From assembly GCA_036971615.1 (NCBI GenBank), contig JAYKKR010000004.1, forward strand, positions 1,364,001-1,428,000: a DNA stretch of 64,000 bases, given 5' to 3'. Below the pieces are notes generated by a model. That model saw only the letters and a program-made list of their open reading frames with translations, made no database searches and was not told where the DNA came from. Position numbers and translations under genes: made by a program. Of this stretch, positions 24,229 to 36,534 are shown in pieces (within the stretch, counting starts at the first letter, position 1; the number at the start of each line of letters is the position of its first letter). This DNA is from Amyloporia xantha. Lineage: Eukaryota > Basidiomycota > Agaricomycetes > Polyporales > Adustoporiaceae.

Positions 24229-27200
24229 TTAACTACGCTGTTTATTTGACTTCCGCTCTTTTCGTTTTCTGCCAATCAATGCACCAACTTGGTGTCCGAG
24301 CTTCGACCCCTCGTCTGATGTTTTAGTTTCAGGTCGATGTTCTGATAGTCTGCGTTTTTTCACCGGACGTTCCTTGATTTTCTCGGATTTGACATCCGGC
24401 AGAGATGCCCTCCGGCGCGACTTTTGGGTCTCTCCGCCCTTCTTAAATACGGTGTAGGTCAATGCGGAAAGTGAAAGAGAGTCAAACTAAAACGTACTTG
24501 TTGCTTATCTCGTTGTTGGGCGGTACGCCTCTGTACGACTTGCACATTCTCAATCGAGAACTCGACGATCAGTGTGCCTCTGCTCTTCACAGTGGCGCCG
24601 CGCTCCAACTCCTCCTTGAGCCGCTTCATTCGCGCATCGTCCCGCTTTGGTTTCTTCTTCTCGACCTTGACCAAGTCTTCCAGCTCTGCCTTCCACCATT
24701 CCTCGAACAAAGGTCCGACAGCCGGATTATTGTTCGCCCATCTCAGTACGCGTAGCGCATCTGCATGCTTCATCATCTCCAGGAAGCCATAGCCCTTACT
24801 ACGACCTTTTCCTGTGACAGGATCCACCCGCTCCGCCTGCCGCACAATTTTGGTTTGCTTGACTCCAGTGTTACGACCTCCCGATTTATTCTTTCCCTTA
24901 GGTGCCTTATTGCTCACGGCTTCCTCCTTCTTTGGGGGTACATCATCGAGGGAGACTACCTCGGATAGCTCGTCTTCACTGAGCCGCTCTCGAAGGCCTT
25001 CGCTGACCTCCTTCTCGAAAGTGCGGACAGCATGAACAGCGAGGCGCTTGAGCATCCGCTCAGTGACGAAGAGAGGGAGCTGCCGAATACTCAGCCGTGT
25101 CTTCGAGACATATAGTGAGGGGTTGGAACGCAGCAAGGCGCGACGGGCATTATATGACTGTGTTCGTCTTTCCACTTCTGCCACATTCACCGACTCTGCA
25201 GCGGGTGTGTTGGGCAGTATGACTGACAAATTATCGATATGAGAACCTCAAAGGAAAAGACCACCGTCATGAACTTACTGCCTTCCCTCAAAAGATAGAG
25301 GTTCCGCTTGTCTGCTTTCTCGCGCTGCTTCTCTCCTGCTTCCTTGAGTTTCCCAGCTTCATCCCTGGTGACAGCGCGGATGACATCGAGTGTGCGACCC
25401 TGGAGCACTAGGTTCTGCGCAATCGATGCGGAGGGGTCAGGCGTAAGAAGGGAGGGTAGCTTGAAAGGGTTTTTCTTGGGCTAGCGGCACAATCATGAGA
25501 CAGATCCTCGAGTGAGTGCACCGCAATGCTTACTACTGGAACCTTATCTCCGACAGTCTCCGAACGTAAAATCTCGCTTTGCTCAACAGCCTTGTCGGCG
25601 TCGGCCTTGTTCCAGAAGCAAACAAAGCCGGTCCCCCTTGATCGACCGATGTCGTGATCCAGGGTAATGCGAGCATATCGGAGTGGACCAAACGCGCGGA
25701 ATCTGTTGAAGATATAAGCATTTCGCAGACAGGTCACCATGAGAATACTGACAGTGTCCTCAAATCATCTTCTGTCGCCTCGAACGGAACGTTGCGGACA
25801 AAAAGAGTAGTCCCCGTTTCTGGAGGCGGCAGCGCAGGTTTGGCAGGCACTTGATCATCGTCCATCTCATCATCGCTGCTTTCGTCGGCTTCCTCGTCGC
25901 CCTCGGTCTCGCCTTCGCGACTGTCACCATCTTCATCCTCATGGACACCTAGCTGCTCTTCCTCGTCGATATCACTGCCGCTCTCTCCACTGTCGCTGTC
26001 CTCACTATCACTCTCCTCTTCGCTGCCATCTTCGCTCTTGTCATCCACCATCTCAACATCCCCACGCGCCTCGACGTCCTGCTCCATCTTCGCCTTCTCC
26101 TTCTCCCACTGGTCCTTACTCAGCGCCCAATCAACCGCAATGACCCTCTGCCTTGCCAGACGACCCTCGCCCTCTTCCTCGCCACTCTCTTCGGCCTCCC
26201 CTGTAGCCGTGGCTTTCTTCATCTTCTCCTCCTCCCTCCTCTGTTTCTTTCGTTTCTGCTTATCCGACACGAGTCGCTCCGCCATGCCCGCCTGCACCGC
26301 CATCCCGTTGCATCCCTCCATTGCCTGCTCCGCGTCCTTCCTGCTCAGCATCCACACGAACGCAAAGCCTTTGGTCCGCCGCGCCTGACCGGGCTTCGGC
26401 TTCGCGGGCGACTCTTCGCCGTCCTCGTCTTTTGCACCTCCCGACGCTGGTTCGGGCGCGGATGGGATGTCGATGGAGTAGATCGGCCCGTAGGGTAGGA
26501 AGACCGCCCGCAGGTCCTGCTCCGTGATGTCAAACGGTATATTGCGCACTATCAGCCGGCTAGCGCGGCTAGGCGCAGGGCCCTTGGGCTTCGTCGCCTT
26601 GGGTATTTTCGGCGCCTTCGCGAGCCCGTCGAGACGCTTCTTGAGCGTCGCGGAAAGTAATGCGCCTTTGAAGACGTGCGCGTGAAGCTTGTTCACAGCC
26701 TCGGATGCGGCCGCTGGGCTCGAGAAGAGTGCATGGGCTTAGCAAGAGGTCAGCGTGATGGCACGGTAGAGGCAATGGGTACAACTGACCTGTGGTGGGA
26801 TCTTCACCTCCGCTGGAAGTCGTGACCGGCCATTCGACCTTTTCCGCACCGCCTAGCTTGCGGATCTTCTTCCATAGTTGTTTCGAGTCGATGGTGGGTG
26901 GAAGGCCGGCGACGACAACCGTGCGGATGGCGAGCGGGTCACGAGGGACGACGGTCTGCTGGGGACGTACTATTGGAAGCTTCGCTTCCTCCTTTTTGAC
27001 TGGCTCTCTATGTGACTTGTCCTTGCTCTGGAAACAGTATATGAGTATTTGATACAAAAACTCGACCATATCTACGAGTAGCTGTTTCTCCCCACTTGTT
27101 GGATGTACTGATAACAGAATTCAGAAAGACTGTGTACAAGCTTGGAGCATTCGAGATACATTGCGGCAGCACCCCCAGCGGCAGATGAGACAACCGAAAA

Positions 27201-27573
27201 ATAATTCTCACCCTGTTCTCGGCCAATTCAACTCGGAGACTTCTACCAATAAGTGTGATGCCTTCTTGATTGATTTTGTCGAGTGCTAGCTTGGCGTCCT
27301 CCCTGATTGCAAAGGAGACATAGCCGACGCCTTTAGAGACACCAGAGGTGGGGTCGAGGACAACAAAAGCAGATCGTACTGGGGCAAGGTCGGAGAAGAG
27401 TGTCTTCAAGTCCGTGGAGGTTGCCGTGTACGGCAAATTTGAGACGAAGAGGGTGGACCTGATTGCACTTGGTATTCAGATGTCTCGCTGAGAGTAAGAA
27501 CGACTCACCCGTGGGCTTTGACAAGAGTGTCGTCTACCTCCCTCTCCTTCCGTTTTCCAAGCGAGTTCGACAT
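24229..27573 (-). CDS. NOP4: nucleolar RNA-binding protein Nop4/RBM28 (four RRMs)
   Basis: Exons (minus) 27509-27573, 27212-27458, 26790-27027, 25753-26737, 25534-25702, 25279-25480, 24498-25222 and 24229-24441 sum to 2,844 nt (947 residues), all phases fitting. RNP-type RRM signatures occur four times: TLFVSNLPYTATSTDLKTLF; VVVAGLPPTIDSKQLWKKI; LIVRNIPFDITEQDLRAVF; TLFVRNVPFEATEDDLRTLF with GTGFVCFW. A long acidic region (Glu/Asp/Ser, about residues 360-460) separates RRM3 and RRM4. The C-terminal part has GKGRSKGYGFLEMMKHADAL and a basic tail (GRKRKERKSNKQRS) suited to nucleolar targeting. Nop4/RBM28 is needed for 27S rRNA processing and 60S subunit assembly. The 184-nt intron 2 (27028-27211) is longer than its neighbours and may hide a small exon. 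Confidence 0.88.
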
Positions 27574-28161
27574 TGCCAATGCCTCTCCTCAGCTGAGTAG
27601 TGTTTCTTGAGACTGCAGTATTACTGTATAATGGGGCAAAATAAGATGTGCAAGGGCGAAATACTCACTGGACGTGTTGTTCAGCTGTAGGAAAATGTTC
27701 CTCTCCGAAAAGATTGTAGTTTATGACAAGCGATACTACCGCCTCAGACTTCCGAATACTGTATGGACGGTCCTGGTACTTTTGTAGCACTCTTATTTTC
27801 GAAGAGGTTAGCGCACGTGATCATTTCTTGAAGTGATCGACTGGAAACTCGGACTGGAAAGCGCATCTATATGCCTGCGAACATTCACTCGGCTGTGAAC
27901 TGGACGACAAAGTAAGACTGCATATGGGATACTTGAGACTCTTCAGACGACAAACAACGACTCCATAAGGTCTCTGGATTGGCGATACTATTGTAGACTG
28001 TTTCGCACACATGCGTGTTCCGAGTCTCCGCTCAGTCTGCTGCGAACCGCTAAATACACAACGCCAGCTATACAACTCCAATGTTACTTTGTTGAGACAG
28101 GCACCGCAGAGTACGACTTGGAATTGTCACGAGGGGCTATCAAGGAACTCACGTCGCGAAA
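27574..28161. promoter_or_regulatory. divergent intergenic region between NOP4 and the nucleotidyltransferase gene
   Basis: The two genes are transcribed away from each other from this 588-bp stretch, so it must hold both promoters if the start assigned at 28,162 is right. No TATA box stands out. Short frames here are on both strands and unrelated to families. Confidence 0.4.
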
Positions 28162-30363
28162 ATGTCGAAGATTCCGTGCACACGGTATGTACCAATGTCT
28201 CACTTGCGGGCCGTATGCTGCATATAAGTCACTATGCGATTCATACCCTAATAAGACGTGTGAGACGCGCATATACCATGGCCGTGATTTTTTCTCAATA
28301 ATCTGGTCCTTATCTGACTATGCGTTGACCGAAATTCATCCTCACAGACGTATCTCAAACCCGCGTACAAACATGTTTGGTCTTCGCGTATCCCATTCAG
28401 CTTAGAGAGCGGTCTGCTTAGATGTGCACCGAGGCACTCACTCTCCCAGGTGTCGAACTCGAACTGTTCGCATACTCGTTTGACAGCGTACACCACTTCA
28501 TCGAGACGACCCTGCACGCAACATCGTTACTCAACATCTGTTGTCCCGGAATCTGAATCTCCAGACTACATCGTCTGTTCTCGTGCGATGATTCTGAGGA
28601 CTTTAATACTGACCACCTCAATAGCCTTCGACAATCCCAAACGCTGTTGTGCGGAAACGCTCTTTCACGCTCCGGCGCTTGTCTAAGCTCATCAAGAGCA
28701 AGTTTGGCGAGAAGTATTCGGTAGAACTTTTTGGGAGCACCTGTTATGGCACAGACACCGCACGCAGTGATCTCGATGTAGTGATCATAGTAGGTGCATC
28801 TCGCTTTTCAATTAAATGTCTCCTGGTGAATTGCTCGCATCCAACAGGACCCAGACAGACCTAATGGGTTCATGCCTCAAATCATGAAGGGGCGCCTACC
28901 TGGTGAGTCCTGATGGCTGATCTTCTCGTCTGGCGCTATGTCACTCAGACTCGGTGATAGAGATATATGATATCGGGTATGTATCCATTCCAGACTCCAT
29001 TCTTGTCGTTGAATAATCACACTTGTTTAGCTGTCTCGGAAGACGACTGAGATCAGGCGGCTTTACTGACGTTACCTGGATCCCGACGGCCGTCGTACCT
29101 ATAGGTCAGTGATTTTCGGTTATGACGCACGCGCCGAAAGCCGCATTTAACCCTGCATTGAGCAGTGAAGTTCTCCGATCCTGTGACAGGGCTCTCCTGC
29201 GACGTCAACGTCAATGACCGACTCGGACTAGTCAACACTCATCTCATACAGCGCTACTGCGAGCTGTCGCCAGTCCTGCGTTCTATGATATGGGCGCTCA
29301 AGAATTGGGCGAGACCGCGCGGTCTGAACAATCCAGCTGCCGAGAGTGGTATCCTTACCTTCAGCAGCTACACGCTGGCGCTGATGGCTATCGGCCTTAT
29401 GCAGGTAGGTCAGCTGCGGTAGGCCATTGCGATATGTAGAGCCTGACAAGTCTTTTCAGATACGTGGTTGGCTGCCTAATCTGCAGGCTGACGTCGATAA
29501 ATTGGGCGGAGGCGATGACGGTTTGTTCTGGATCCGGAGAAGGGCGAGTCTTGCGAAGCAGGACAAGCGTATGTGCTATTACAAATGCGATATTCGATAT
29601 AGTCTCGGGGAGGACTGGACTCCAAGCGATACTGTGACGCTCAGAGAGGCGCTTATGGCATGGTTCCGGTGGGCATTGGGATCGTCTTACGTCTATTCAT
29701 ACTGCTCATCAGATCCGTGCGCACTCGCAGGTATTGGGCTGATGAGCACCAGTATGGGTCCGATTCCATGAGCGTTCGACATGGTGGCAAAATACCGCGA
29801 CAAGAAATTCTGTCGCAGTACTATCCGCCGTCTGTATTAAGCACCATGGACATACCGGCGCTCAGATATGATTTTGCCGCAAATGTTACGCACGACTCTG
29901 CTCCGAATAAAACTATGGTGGGCGATGGTACCGGCAGCATTGATGTCGAATTGGAAGGTAACAATGGAGATGTACACGCCCCGTTAATCAAGGACGACCT
30001 ACGCCCGCCTGAAGCAGGAGACCAAGACAGTAACACAGCGCTGAGGGCACTTGGTGACATTCTGAAGTGGATGAACCCACCACTCTGCGTGGGTGATCCA
30101 TTTATCGATCTCAAGGCAAGCCTCTAATTGCTCGCGCTAATTCCGCAATTGCTGACAGCACCTCACCGTACCTGTAGAATCTCTGCGCCAATATCAGTCA
30201 CAAAAGCCTGCAGACGTTCCGATCAGAATGTCGGAATGCATTTGCATTGCTCGAACAGGAGAGTGCCATTACAGAACTATTTTCTACTGGGCAACGCTCC
30301 GGAAGCAGATGCACCAAGACGAGTGCCAAGACAAGCAAGCGGAGGCACGACGGCCCAAAGTAA
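28162..30363 (+). CDS. Cid1-like terminal nucleotidyltransferase (poly(A)/U polymerase)
   Basis: Well-supported exons: 28625-28789, 28848-28902, 28949-28976, 29031-29104, 29166-29404, 29460-29668, 29731-30115, 30178-30363. The nucleotidyltransferase signature is VELFGSTCYGTDTARSDLDV, followed by the third carboxylate in SCDVNV. The PAP/25A-associated region follows: GILTFSSYTLALMAIGLM, SVRHGGKI and LCVGDPF. Such enzymes add U or A tails to RNA 3' ends. The N-terminus is tentative: exons 28162-28184 and 28401-28572 fit the phase and give 511 residues in total. That N-terminus is rich in Arg and Ser and nearly free of acidic residues, so mitochondrial import is possible. The last intron uses a GC donor (GCAAGC at 30,116). 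Confidence 0.83.
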
Positions 30364-31282
30364 TTTGTCGCCGATGGAGCTGTAAGGTTCACTCATCATA
30401 TGTGTTAGGAGTCGAGCGAGATTCTGACGTCTGATATGTTTGCAGGGTCCACCGTTACCGTGCTGAAGCCGCGATACGATTGCATGTCTACATCGTCCTC
30501 CACCCTTGAAATCAAGAACTCGGACGTCGCTTATAGTCCGCGGCAGGACCTAGATTACTGTGCGTATGCTGCATGGCATGCCTGTCTTGCTGGTAACGCA
30601 GATGAGGTGGAGTTGAGGATCCTGCTCTAGTGATCAAGATAACAGGGACCATGTCACAGCTTCCTCTGTAGCACAACGTGACTTTCAACGCCAGTATTCT
30701 CTGAAATATAACTGTCGCTCCAATAATGATACATGTGCAGACAAAGCCCTCCTCCTGTTGGAGTTGGAAACTTGTTCCGGCTTCAAGTCTCATTCGCATC
30801 CAAGCTGGAGCTCTCCGTCAGATCTTCCATGTTCTTGTGTGCACCGAAGGCGCCGTATTCTGTGCATCCTCCCGCAACTTGGTATGTTCTTCCATTTCAT
30901 TGGTGTATTTTGATGTTGGACCTGTTCATCCTGACCGTTGAAAATGGATTCAATGGCGAACGCGGGGGGGTGCACGGGCTGTCACAAATCAGGTGACTGT
31001 GACCACAATGTAGCCTCGCACTGACTTTGAAATGTGGCCATTGTATTATTTGTATAAGAGTGGCACAGACGGTGGCACATACTACTTCTTAACCTTTGCC
31101 TATACCAGTAAACTCGGAATCAAAACCTCGCTCGCAACACCGTCCTAGCCGAACTCGATTGTGACTGACAAAACCCAGACGTTCGTGACCCTTATAATTC
31201 ATTCAGGTCAGTGGGCCGCTAGCGTCCGTCGACGTTTATTGCTAATCTCAAGAGCTCTGTGCCGTGTTGTAGGGTATCAATC
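30364..31282. other. intergenic, no gene recognised
   Basis: 3' flank of the nucleotidyltransferase gene and 5' flank of a FunK1 copy. Plus-strand frames at 30,436-30,941 show no family signature. The 32-bp motif found before the other FunK1 genes is not seen here. Confidence 0.4.
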
Positions 31283-33627
31283 ATGACCAACTCCTCAATG
31301 TGGGACTCCGACATCACGGTCTCTGAGTCCTGTGGGTCAAGTTCGAGCATGTCCCATGACAAAAAAACCCACCGCGGTAAGAAGGGGCCAATGCCACACC
31401 GTCCTACCGATAGTGAAATACGCTCAGAAACAGGGGAGACGAATCACCCTCGTTGGCGGCGCCAGATATGTGAGAAGATAAACACACACCCAGGTAGTTT
31501 CGAAGATTTTCTCGATAGTCTAGTCCCGGGAGATAAACAGTATCGACGCTGTGCCAAGAGTACTGTCCACGTCTTCGAGGAACTACGTCAGACGGATATT
31601 CTTGAAGACAAGGCCTTGATGTTTGGCCCTTTGGTAGGTGATATTGTTCGCCAGTGACCGCCTACGCGACAAGAATTGCTGACATGCGTAAAGGTGTCGG
31701 GATTAAATCAATTGTGTATTGGAATGCCCAAAGGCACACATTTACATTTCGTGGATACTCATGAAGCTTCTTTTATCTCCCCTTACTCTCAATGGACAGA
31801 TGATCGCTGCAAGAGCCCTCCCGGCATTATTGCGCTTGCTCCTGGTCGAAAGGTACCAAGCACTTTCCAAGCTAGCTCCTGGGATGATATCTTCCTTGTC
31901 GTGGATGTGAAGAGCAGTGCCAAGCACGATCCTATGTCTGGCAACAGTGAGCGATGCATCAAGACACGCGTTCAGCTGTTGAGGACTGCGTCCAAGCTGC
32001 TACTAGCTCACGGGAGTCTATGCTGCTTCATTGTAGGAATCTATGGCTCGAGGGCTCGCGTATTCCGCTTTGACCACGCTGCTGCTGTGGCTTCGCCAGC
32101 GTTCGATTACCTACAAGAGCCTGACCTCTTGCGCAAATTCCTTTGGCGTTTCACCCAGCCTGATGTTAGGTCAACGGTAGTCGGGACTGATGAATCCTGT
32201 TCAGTAGTGACTCGGGCGGATATGGCCCGGGCGAAACGACTATCGGCGAATTGGCAAGAGAGCGATTACGAGCACAATCGCTGGATCCGAGTTCCACCTG
32301 CCGCAGCCGGCCAAGCCAAAAATACTTCCTCACCCTCCGCGTGAGGTCGCTCAACCAGCGAATATTTTCACGATCGACTCTGGTGCAGGAAGCTATACTG
32401 AAAGGCGATAGGAGCGGCAGAAGATATATTCTCAAACAAGCGTGGCGTAAAGTAGGGCGGCCCGATGAATGCCGATTTTATCAGCGGATTCAAGATTACA
32501 CGAAGCGCAAAAAGATCCCACTATTTGGGATTGCACGATTGGTGTCCGGCGTTGATCTCGGGAAACCTAGAGGTAAGGATACGACGTGGAATCTCCATCG
32601 CACAAAGTCATCTGGGTATCGTGAAAGTGCGAACGGTGATGCAGGCGAACGTAGCCAAATGCGTCTTGTGTTGGACACCGTAGGTCAACCTTTATGGGAG
32701 TTCGAGTGTACGAAGGTGCTCGTTGAAGCCATGCGCGACGCAATAAAAGGCGAGCTGCTCTTGCAAACTTGAAGCTTCCATAGTCGATGTTGACACTCTC
32801 GCTTGCGCCACTGCAGGGCATCAACTGGCATACAAGGCTGGTGTTTTACATCGTGACGTCAGCGATGGGAATGTCATGATCGCCACTGATAAACCATTCA
32901 AAGGGTTTATTGACGATTTTGACTACAGCTGCTTGATCGACAGCTCTGCGGACGGAGGCACCGCTTTCTCTGCTGAGGACCTGGCAGAATGGCGAGCGAG
33001 AGACGTAGCAGAAAGAACGGTGAGTAGTCATGGCAAGTAAGCAATGTCAAACTCACGCATCTCCGTTAGGGAACATTTGCTTTCCTCGCCATCGAGCTTC
33101 TGAGCATATCCCGACCAGTTGCGCATGGAATACACCACGACTTACAGTCGTTCTACTGGCTCTTGATTTGGGTCGTGCTGCGGCATACGAAGCATAACCA
33201 CCCCAAAGGCATCCACGCATGGGGCCATCTATTTGAGCGCGAGGCCGAGTCCTCCGCGAAATTCATCAAACGCGTCTGGTTCCTCGACCTGGAGAAATTT
33301 CATTTCGGAGTTGAAGACAACAGTCCTTTGACCCATCTTTTGCAGGTGTTCACATCACTCGTGTTCAGAAGCTGCGAACGGTATCACAGTGAGGCTCTTA
33401 TACCCATTACTCACGACTCGCTTCTAGCTGCTTTTGATGAAGCACTGGCAATGGATGGCTGGCCCAACAGTGATCCTGCTCTTCCATTTGACCCTCCTGC
33501 CGCTCCCCCAACCAGCTTAGAACGAGCTAAGAAAGCCTGGTTGGACGACTTGAAAAGGTCCAGAGACGACGATGCAGGTGACTCGGATGCCATAAACATG
33601 CGGCCATCCAAGAAAGCCAGACAGTGA
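31283..33627 (+). pseudogene. FunK1-type protein kinase, frameshifted copy (A)
   Basis: Exons 31283-31633, 31694-32749, 32817-33019 and 33070-33627 match the intact kinases at 47,074 and 52,726 segment by segment. The second exon is one base short: frame is lost in an A5 run at 32,318-32,322, and the original frame stops at 32,342-32,344. The downstream frame continues KYFLTLRVRSLNQR and keeps all later landmarks: GRRYILKQ lysine, VLHRDVSDGNVMI, DDFDY in place of DFG, and a basic C-terminus (PSKKARQ). FunK1 kinases are a fungal family expanded in multicellular basidiomycetes; substrates are not established. Apart from the one indel the gene is undamaged, so a sequencing error in the homopolymer is a real alternative. 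Confidence 0.75.
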
Positions 33628-33918
33628 AGGTGTCAAAGAGCTGGTGGCACAAGTGGACATGTATCCCACAAACACATCCTGTTCATGTTCATAAACAAGT
33701 TGTTAGCAGTATGATGCATCCGTCTGGAGATGTAATAGGCGGGATAGCTCTACTGAGCAATATGGTATATTTTGGTACAAATGTCCAACATCGCCCTACC
33801 ATGCGTGCGTTGCGCTCCGCCCCGCAACATATAAGGATACCATCTCCCATCATACTCGAACCGCGATGCCGGGTAGTCCTCTCTGCTCCACACGACCGAA
33901 TAACCGCAAAGAAATAAA

Positions 33919-34440
33919 CTATTTTGTGAACGCGCGTATGATCTTGGCTGAGATATGGAGGAAGAATATCGAGGCAATGAAAGAGAGAGAGAGCACGAGG
34001 ACGATGAAAGGATCTCTACAAGCATATATATTAGTTTCACGAACGATGTAGGGCAGCTATCCAAGCCGCCACGTAGTCTTCGGCAACAAAGACCAAGCAA
34101 GACAAACACTCACACTCGTAGTCCTGGCGAATCGTCCGTGTACAGCTTCAGCATCGTGTTTGACGAGCCGCCCGCGCCTGCCGCGCGAGTCGAATTGGGC
34201 CTTGCGACTTGCGAACCTGCCGCTCGCCGCCTTAGGCCAAATACGTGTGAATCAGCCACTGGTTAATAGACATTATACCTGCTTACGCACCGAATTTGAG
34301 CACCGGGAGGTTTTGCGACGGTTGCACCAGTAGGGCGGCCTGCACCATTCGCGCGAGATCCTTCAGAGTCAGACTATGCATGCAGGGAAGAGGAATAAAG
34401 TAAGCCTTCAGATATCAAGTCTGCGGAGGATACATACCAT
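33919..34440 (-). CDS. SBH1: Sec61 beta subunit of the ER translocon
   Basis: Exons (minus) 34438-34440, 34291-34373, 34114-34230 and 33919-34015 total 300 nt (99 residues) with all phases fitting. The protein begins MSDSEGSRANGAGRPTG, continues GAQIRRRAAGSQVARPN and has the family core AGAGGSSNTMLKLYTDDSPG. It ends with a single tail-anchor helix DPFIVLVLSLSFIASIFFLH and a basic end (SAKIIRAFTK). This is the standard layout of Sec61 beta/Sbh1, the small tail-anchored component of the protein-conducting channel of the endoplasmic reticulum. The ATG stands alone as the coding part of exon 1 (ATG|GTATGT). No long open frame reveals the gene. Identification rests on the highly conserved core and anchor. 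Confidence 0.92.
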
Positions 34441-35195
34441 GGTAGAGATGGATAGGGACGTGGAACTTCCCAAATGACCTGTCATTTGGTTATCAATTGA
34501 TGTACGGTGTATGGTGCTGACAAATCAGCTCCACCTTGTTGCACCCGCAACATTTACCCGCTCACGTGACAAGCAAGCGAGTGTATGATTCGCTGAGGCT
34601 CGTTGCGGGTCTTCACGTGACACGTGATGGCGGTTGTCGCAATTGGTGTCTTTCTGTCTTTTCGTCGGCTCCCTGGCGCTGCTGTCCTTGGCATGCATTT
34701 GGGACTACATTAGCAAGAGTCCTCTAAAATTACATGCTGTAGAGGAAGCAAATGATGAGGGGGAGATAATGGAAGATGACACCAGCTGCCTGCAATGCCC
34801 CTGCATATCGTGTCGGTGCATACATGATGATCCCAGTGATTCATCGTTCCCTACTTGATCAAGATTCAATGTATGTTTCGAAATCAAGTGTCATATGTCA
34901 TGCGTCCAATCTCAATAAGTACATGGCACCTGACATGAGACCTGCAACAATGGTGACTAGAGGTCATTTGGGCTCGGGCGGGCGGAGCAGCGCCATCTCT
35001 AACCAAGTGGTTGAGGGTGTGCTGGCGAGTCTGTGTTATGGGTATGAGCACGTGGTCTGGGAGGTCTTGATCGGTTGTCACGATAGTGTCACGTTATGAA
35101 TGATGTGTGACAGATACACCCGTCACGGCTGCGGGGTAGCCTGCCGCTGAGTGCTCGGCGAAGTGCAACCGCTATAATCATCTTAGATACCAGCA
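34441..35195. promoter_or_regulatory. divergent promoter region with four CACGTG E-boxes
   Basis: This 755-bp stretch separates the start of the Sec61 beta gene (minus) from the longin R-SNARE gene (plus). It contains CACGTG palindromes at 34,563-34,568, 34,614-34,619, 34,621-34,626 and 35,049-35,054, three of them in the flank context CACGTGA. CACGTG is the core site of fungal bHLH factors (Cbf1/Pho4-like). Shared regulation of the two secretory genes is an inference. Confidence 0.5.
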
Positions 35196-36109
35196 ATGTC
35201 TCTAGTATGTCTGTCCATTATGTGTGGGGCTTGCGTTATTGATCAATATTATGCAGATTCATGCTCTAGTTGCTTCGGGTACGACAATCCTTGCTGAGCA
35301 TAAGAGCGGCCAACGGGATTTCTCGCAAGGTACGACCATTCTATCCTATAGACTCGATTCCTGATGCTGACGACCGTTAATTAACAGCCACACAGACTAT
35401 TCTATCCAAGATTCCTCCGAACAATAGCAAGCTCACATACGTCTGGGAGCAATACCTCTTTCACTATGTCTCGGAAGGAGGCTTCACCTACCTCGTGATG
35501 GCAGATGATTCTGCTGGACGGTGAGACATCGTCACTATATCCTTTACTAATCTAATGAACTCAGCTGAAATACTGTCCTATAGACGAATGCCATTTACGT
35601 TCCTCACAGAACTGCAGCAGAAATTTGTCGCCCTTCCTTCCGCCTCCTCATCCGACTCGCTCTCGTCTGCACCGGCTTACGCCCTCCAGGGGAGCTTTGG
35701 ACCTACGATCGCCCAGCTCATGCATACTTACAACACGAACCCGCCTGCAGACGAGCTCGCCCGTGCGCAGTCGGAGCTGGCGCAGGTGAAGGACATCATG
35801 GTGCAGAATGTCGAGCAGATCTTGTCCCGGGGAGAGCGCATCGAGCTGCTCGTGGATAAGACCGACAACATGGCTAGTCAGGCGACGGCCTTCCGGCGCG
35901 GGGCAAGGACGGTAAGGCGGAGCATGTGGTGGAAGAATAAGCGGGTGGTGGGGCTGAGCTTCGTGGTAGGACTGGTAAGTGCGCGATTATCAGGTGTGTA
36001 TAGCGCGAACTGACTGGTCATTGTGTGTCCCCAGGTCTTCGTGTGGATTTTGGCCGCTCAGTTTTGCGGAGCAGGATTGAACCAGTGCGGGGCAAAGTCA
36101 GATTCATGA
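35196..36109 (+). CDS. longin-type R-SNARE (Nyv1/VAMP7-like)
   Basis: Exons 35196-35204, 35257-35329, 35388-35520, 35584-35974 and 36035-36109 give 226 residues. The N-terminal longin fold opens MSLIHALVASGTTILAEHKS and includes GGFTYLVMADDSAGRRMPFTF. A Ser-rich loop follows, then the R-SNARE motif from about residue 135 (LAQVKDIMVQNVEQILSRGE, zero-layer Arg in SRGERIELLVDKTDNM), RRSMWWKN, and a C-terminal transmembrane anchor (VVGLSFVVGLVFVWILAAQF). Longin R-SNAREs of this type act in fusion with the vacuole/lysosome and late endosome. It is clearly distinct from the short R-SNARE at 19,090, which lacks a longin domain. Orthology to Nyv1 versus a VAMP7 relative is not decided. Confidence 0.92.
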
Positions 36110-36534
36110 TGTTACTTCACAGCTCCCGATCAACCTACCTTTTCTCTCTCGACCTACTTATTCTTTACGCTCTTGGATCAATAACTACTGTACATCAGTC
36201 CTTTAGGCTGATACTTGTATTATGCCCTTTGACTATTATGACTTGCTTCCACTTATAAATTGAACCTGGTGAAATGCTCTTTAATGCCTGTACATGTGTC
36301 GGATGAAAGGGGAAGCGAGCGCTACTGATACGTGTCACTGCACTGTCACCGCACGGTCTTACTTGCATTCACGCTGCTATTTGTACAACCACCTCATCTC
36401 GACGCTTCCATATATTGTTGTTCTGGTAGTCTCTCATTCATCTACTCGAATAGTTGCTTCCGACCTGCACTCGTTTTCCGATCCATTAGCGACTTGTTAT
36501 CCACCCATATTGTTTCACCGAGGGTCTGCACAAA

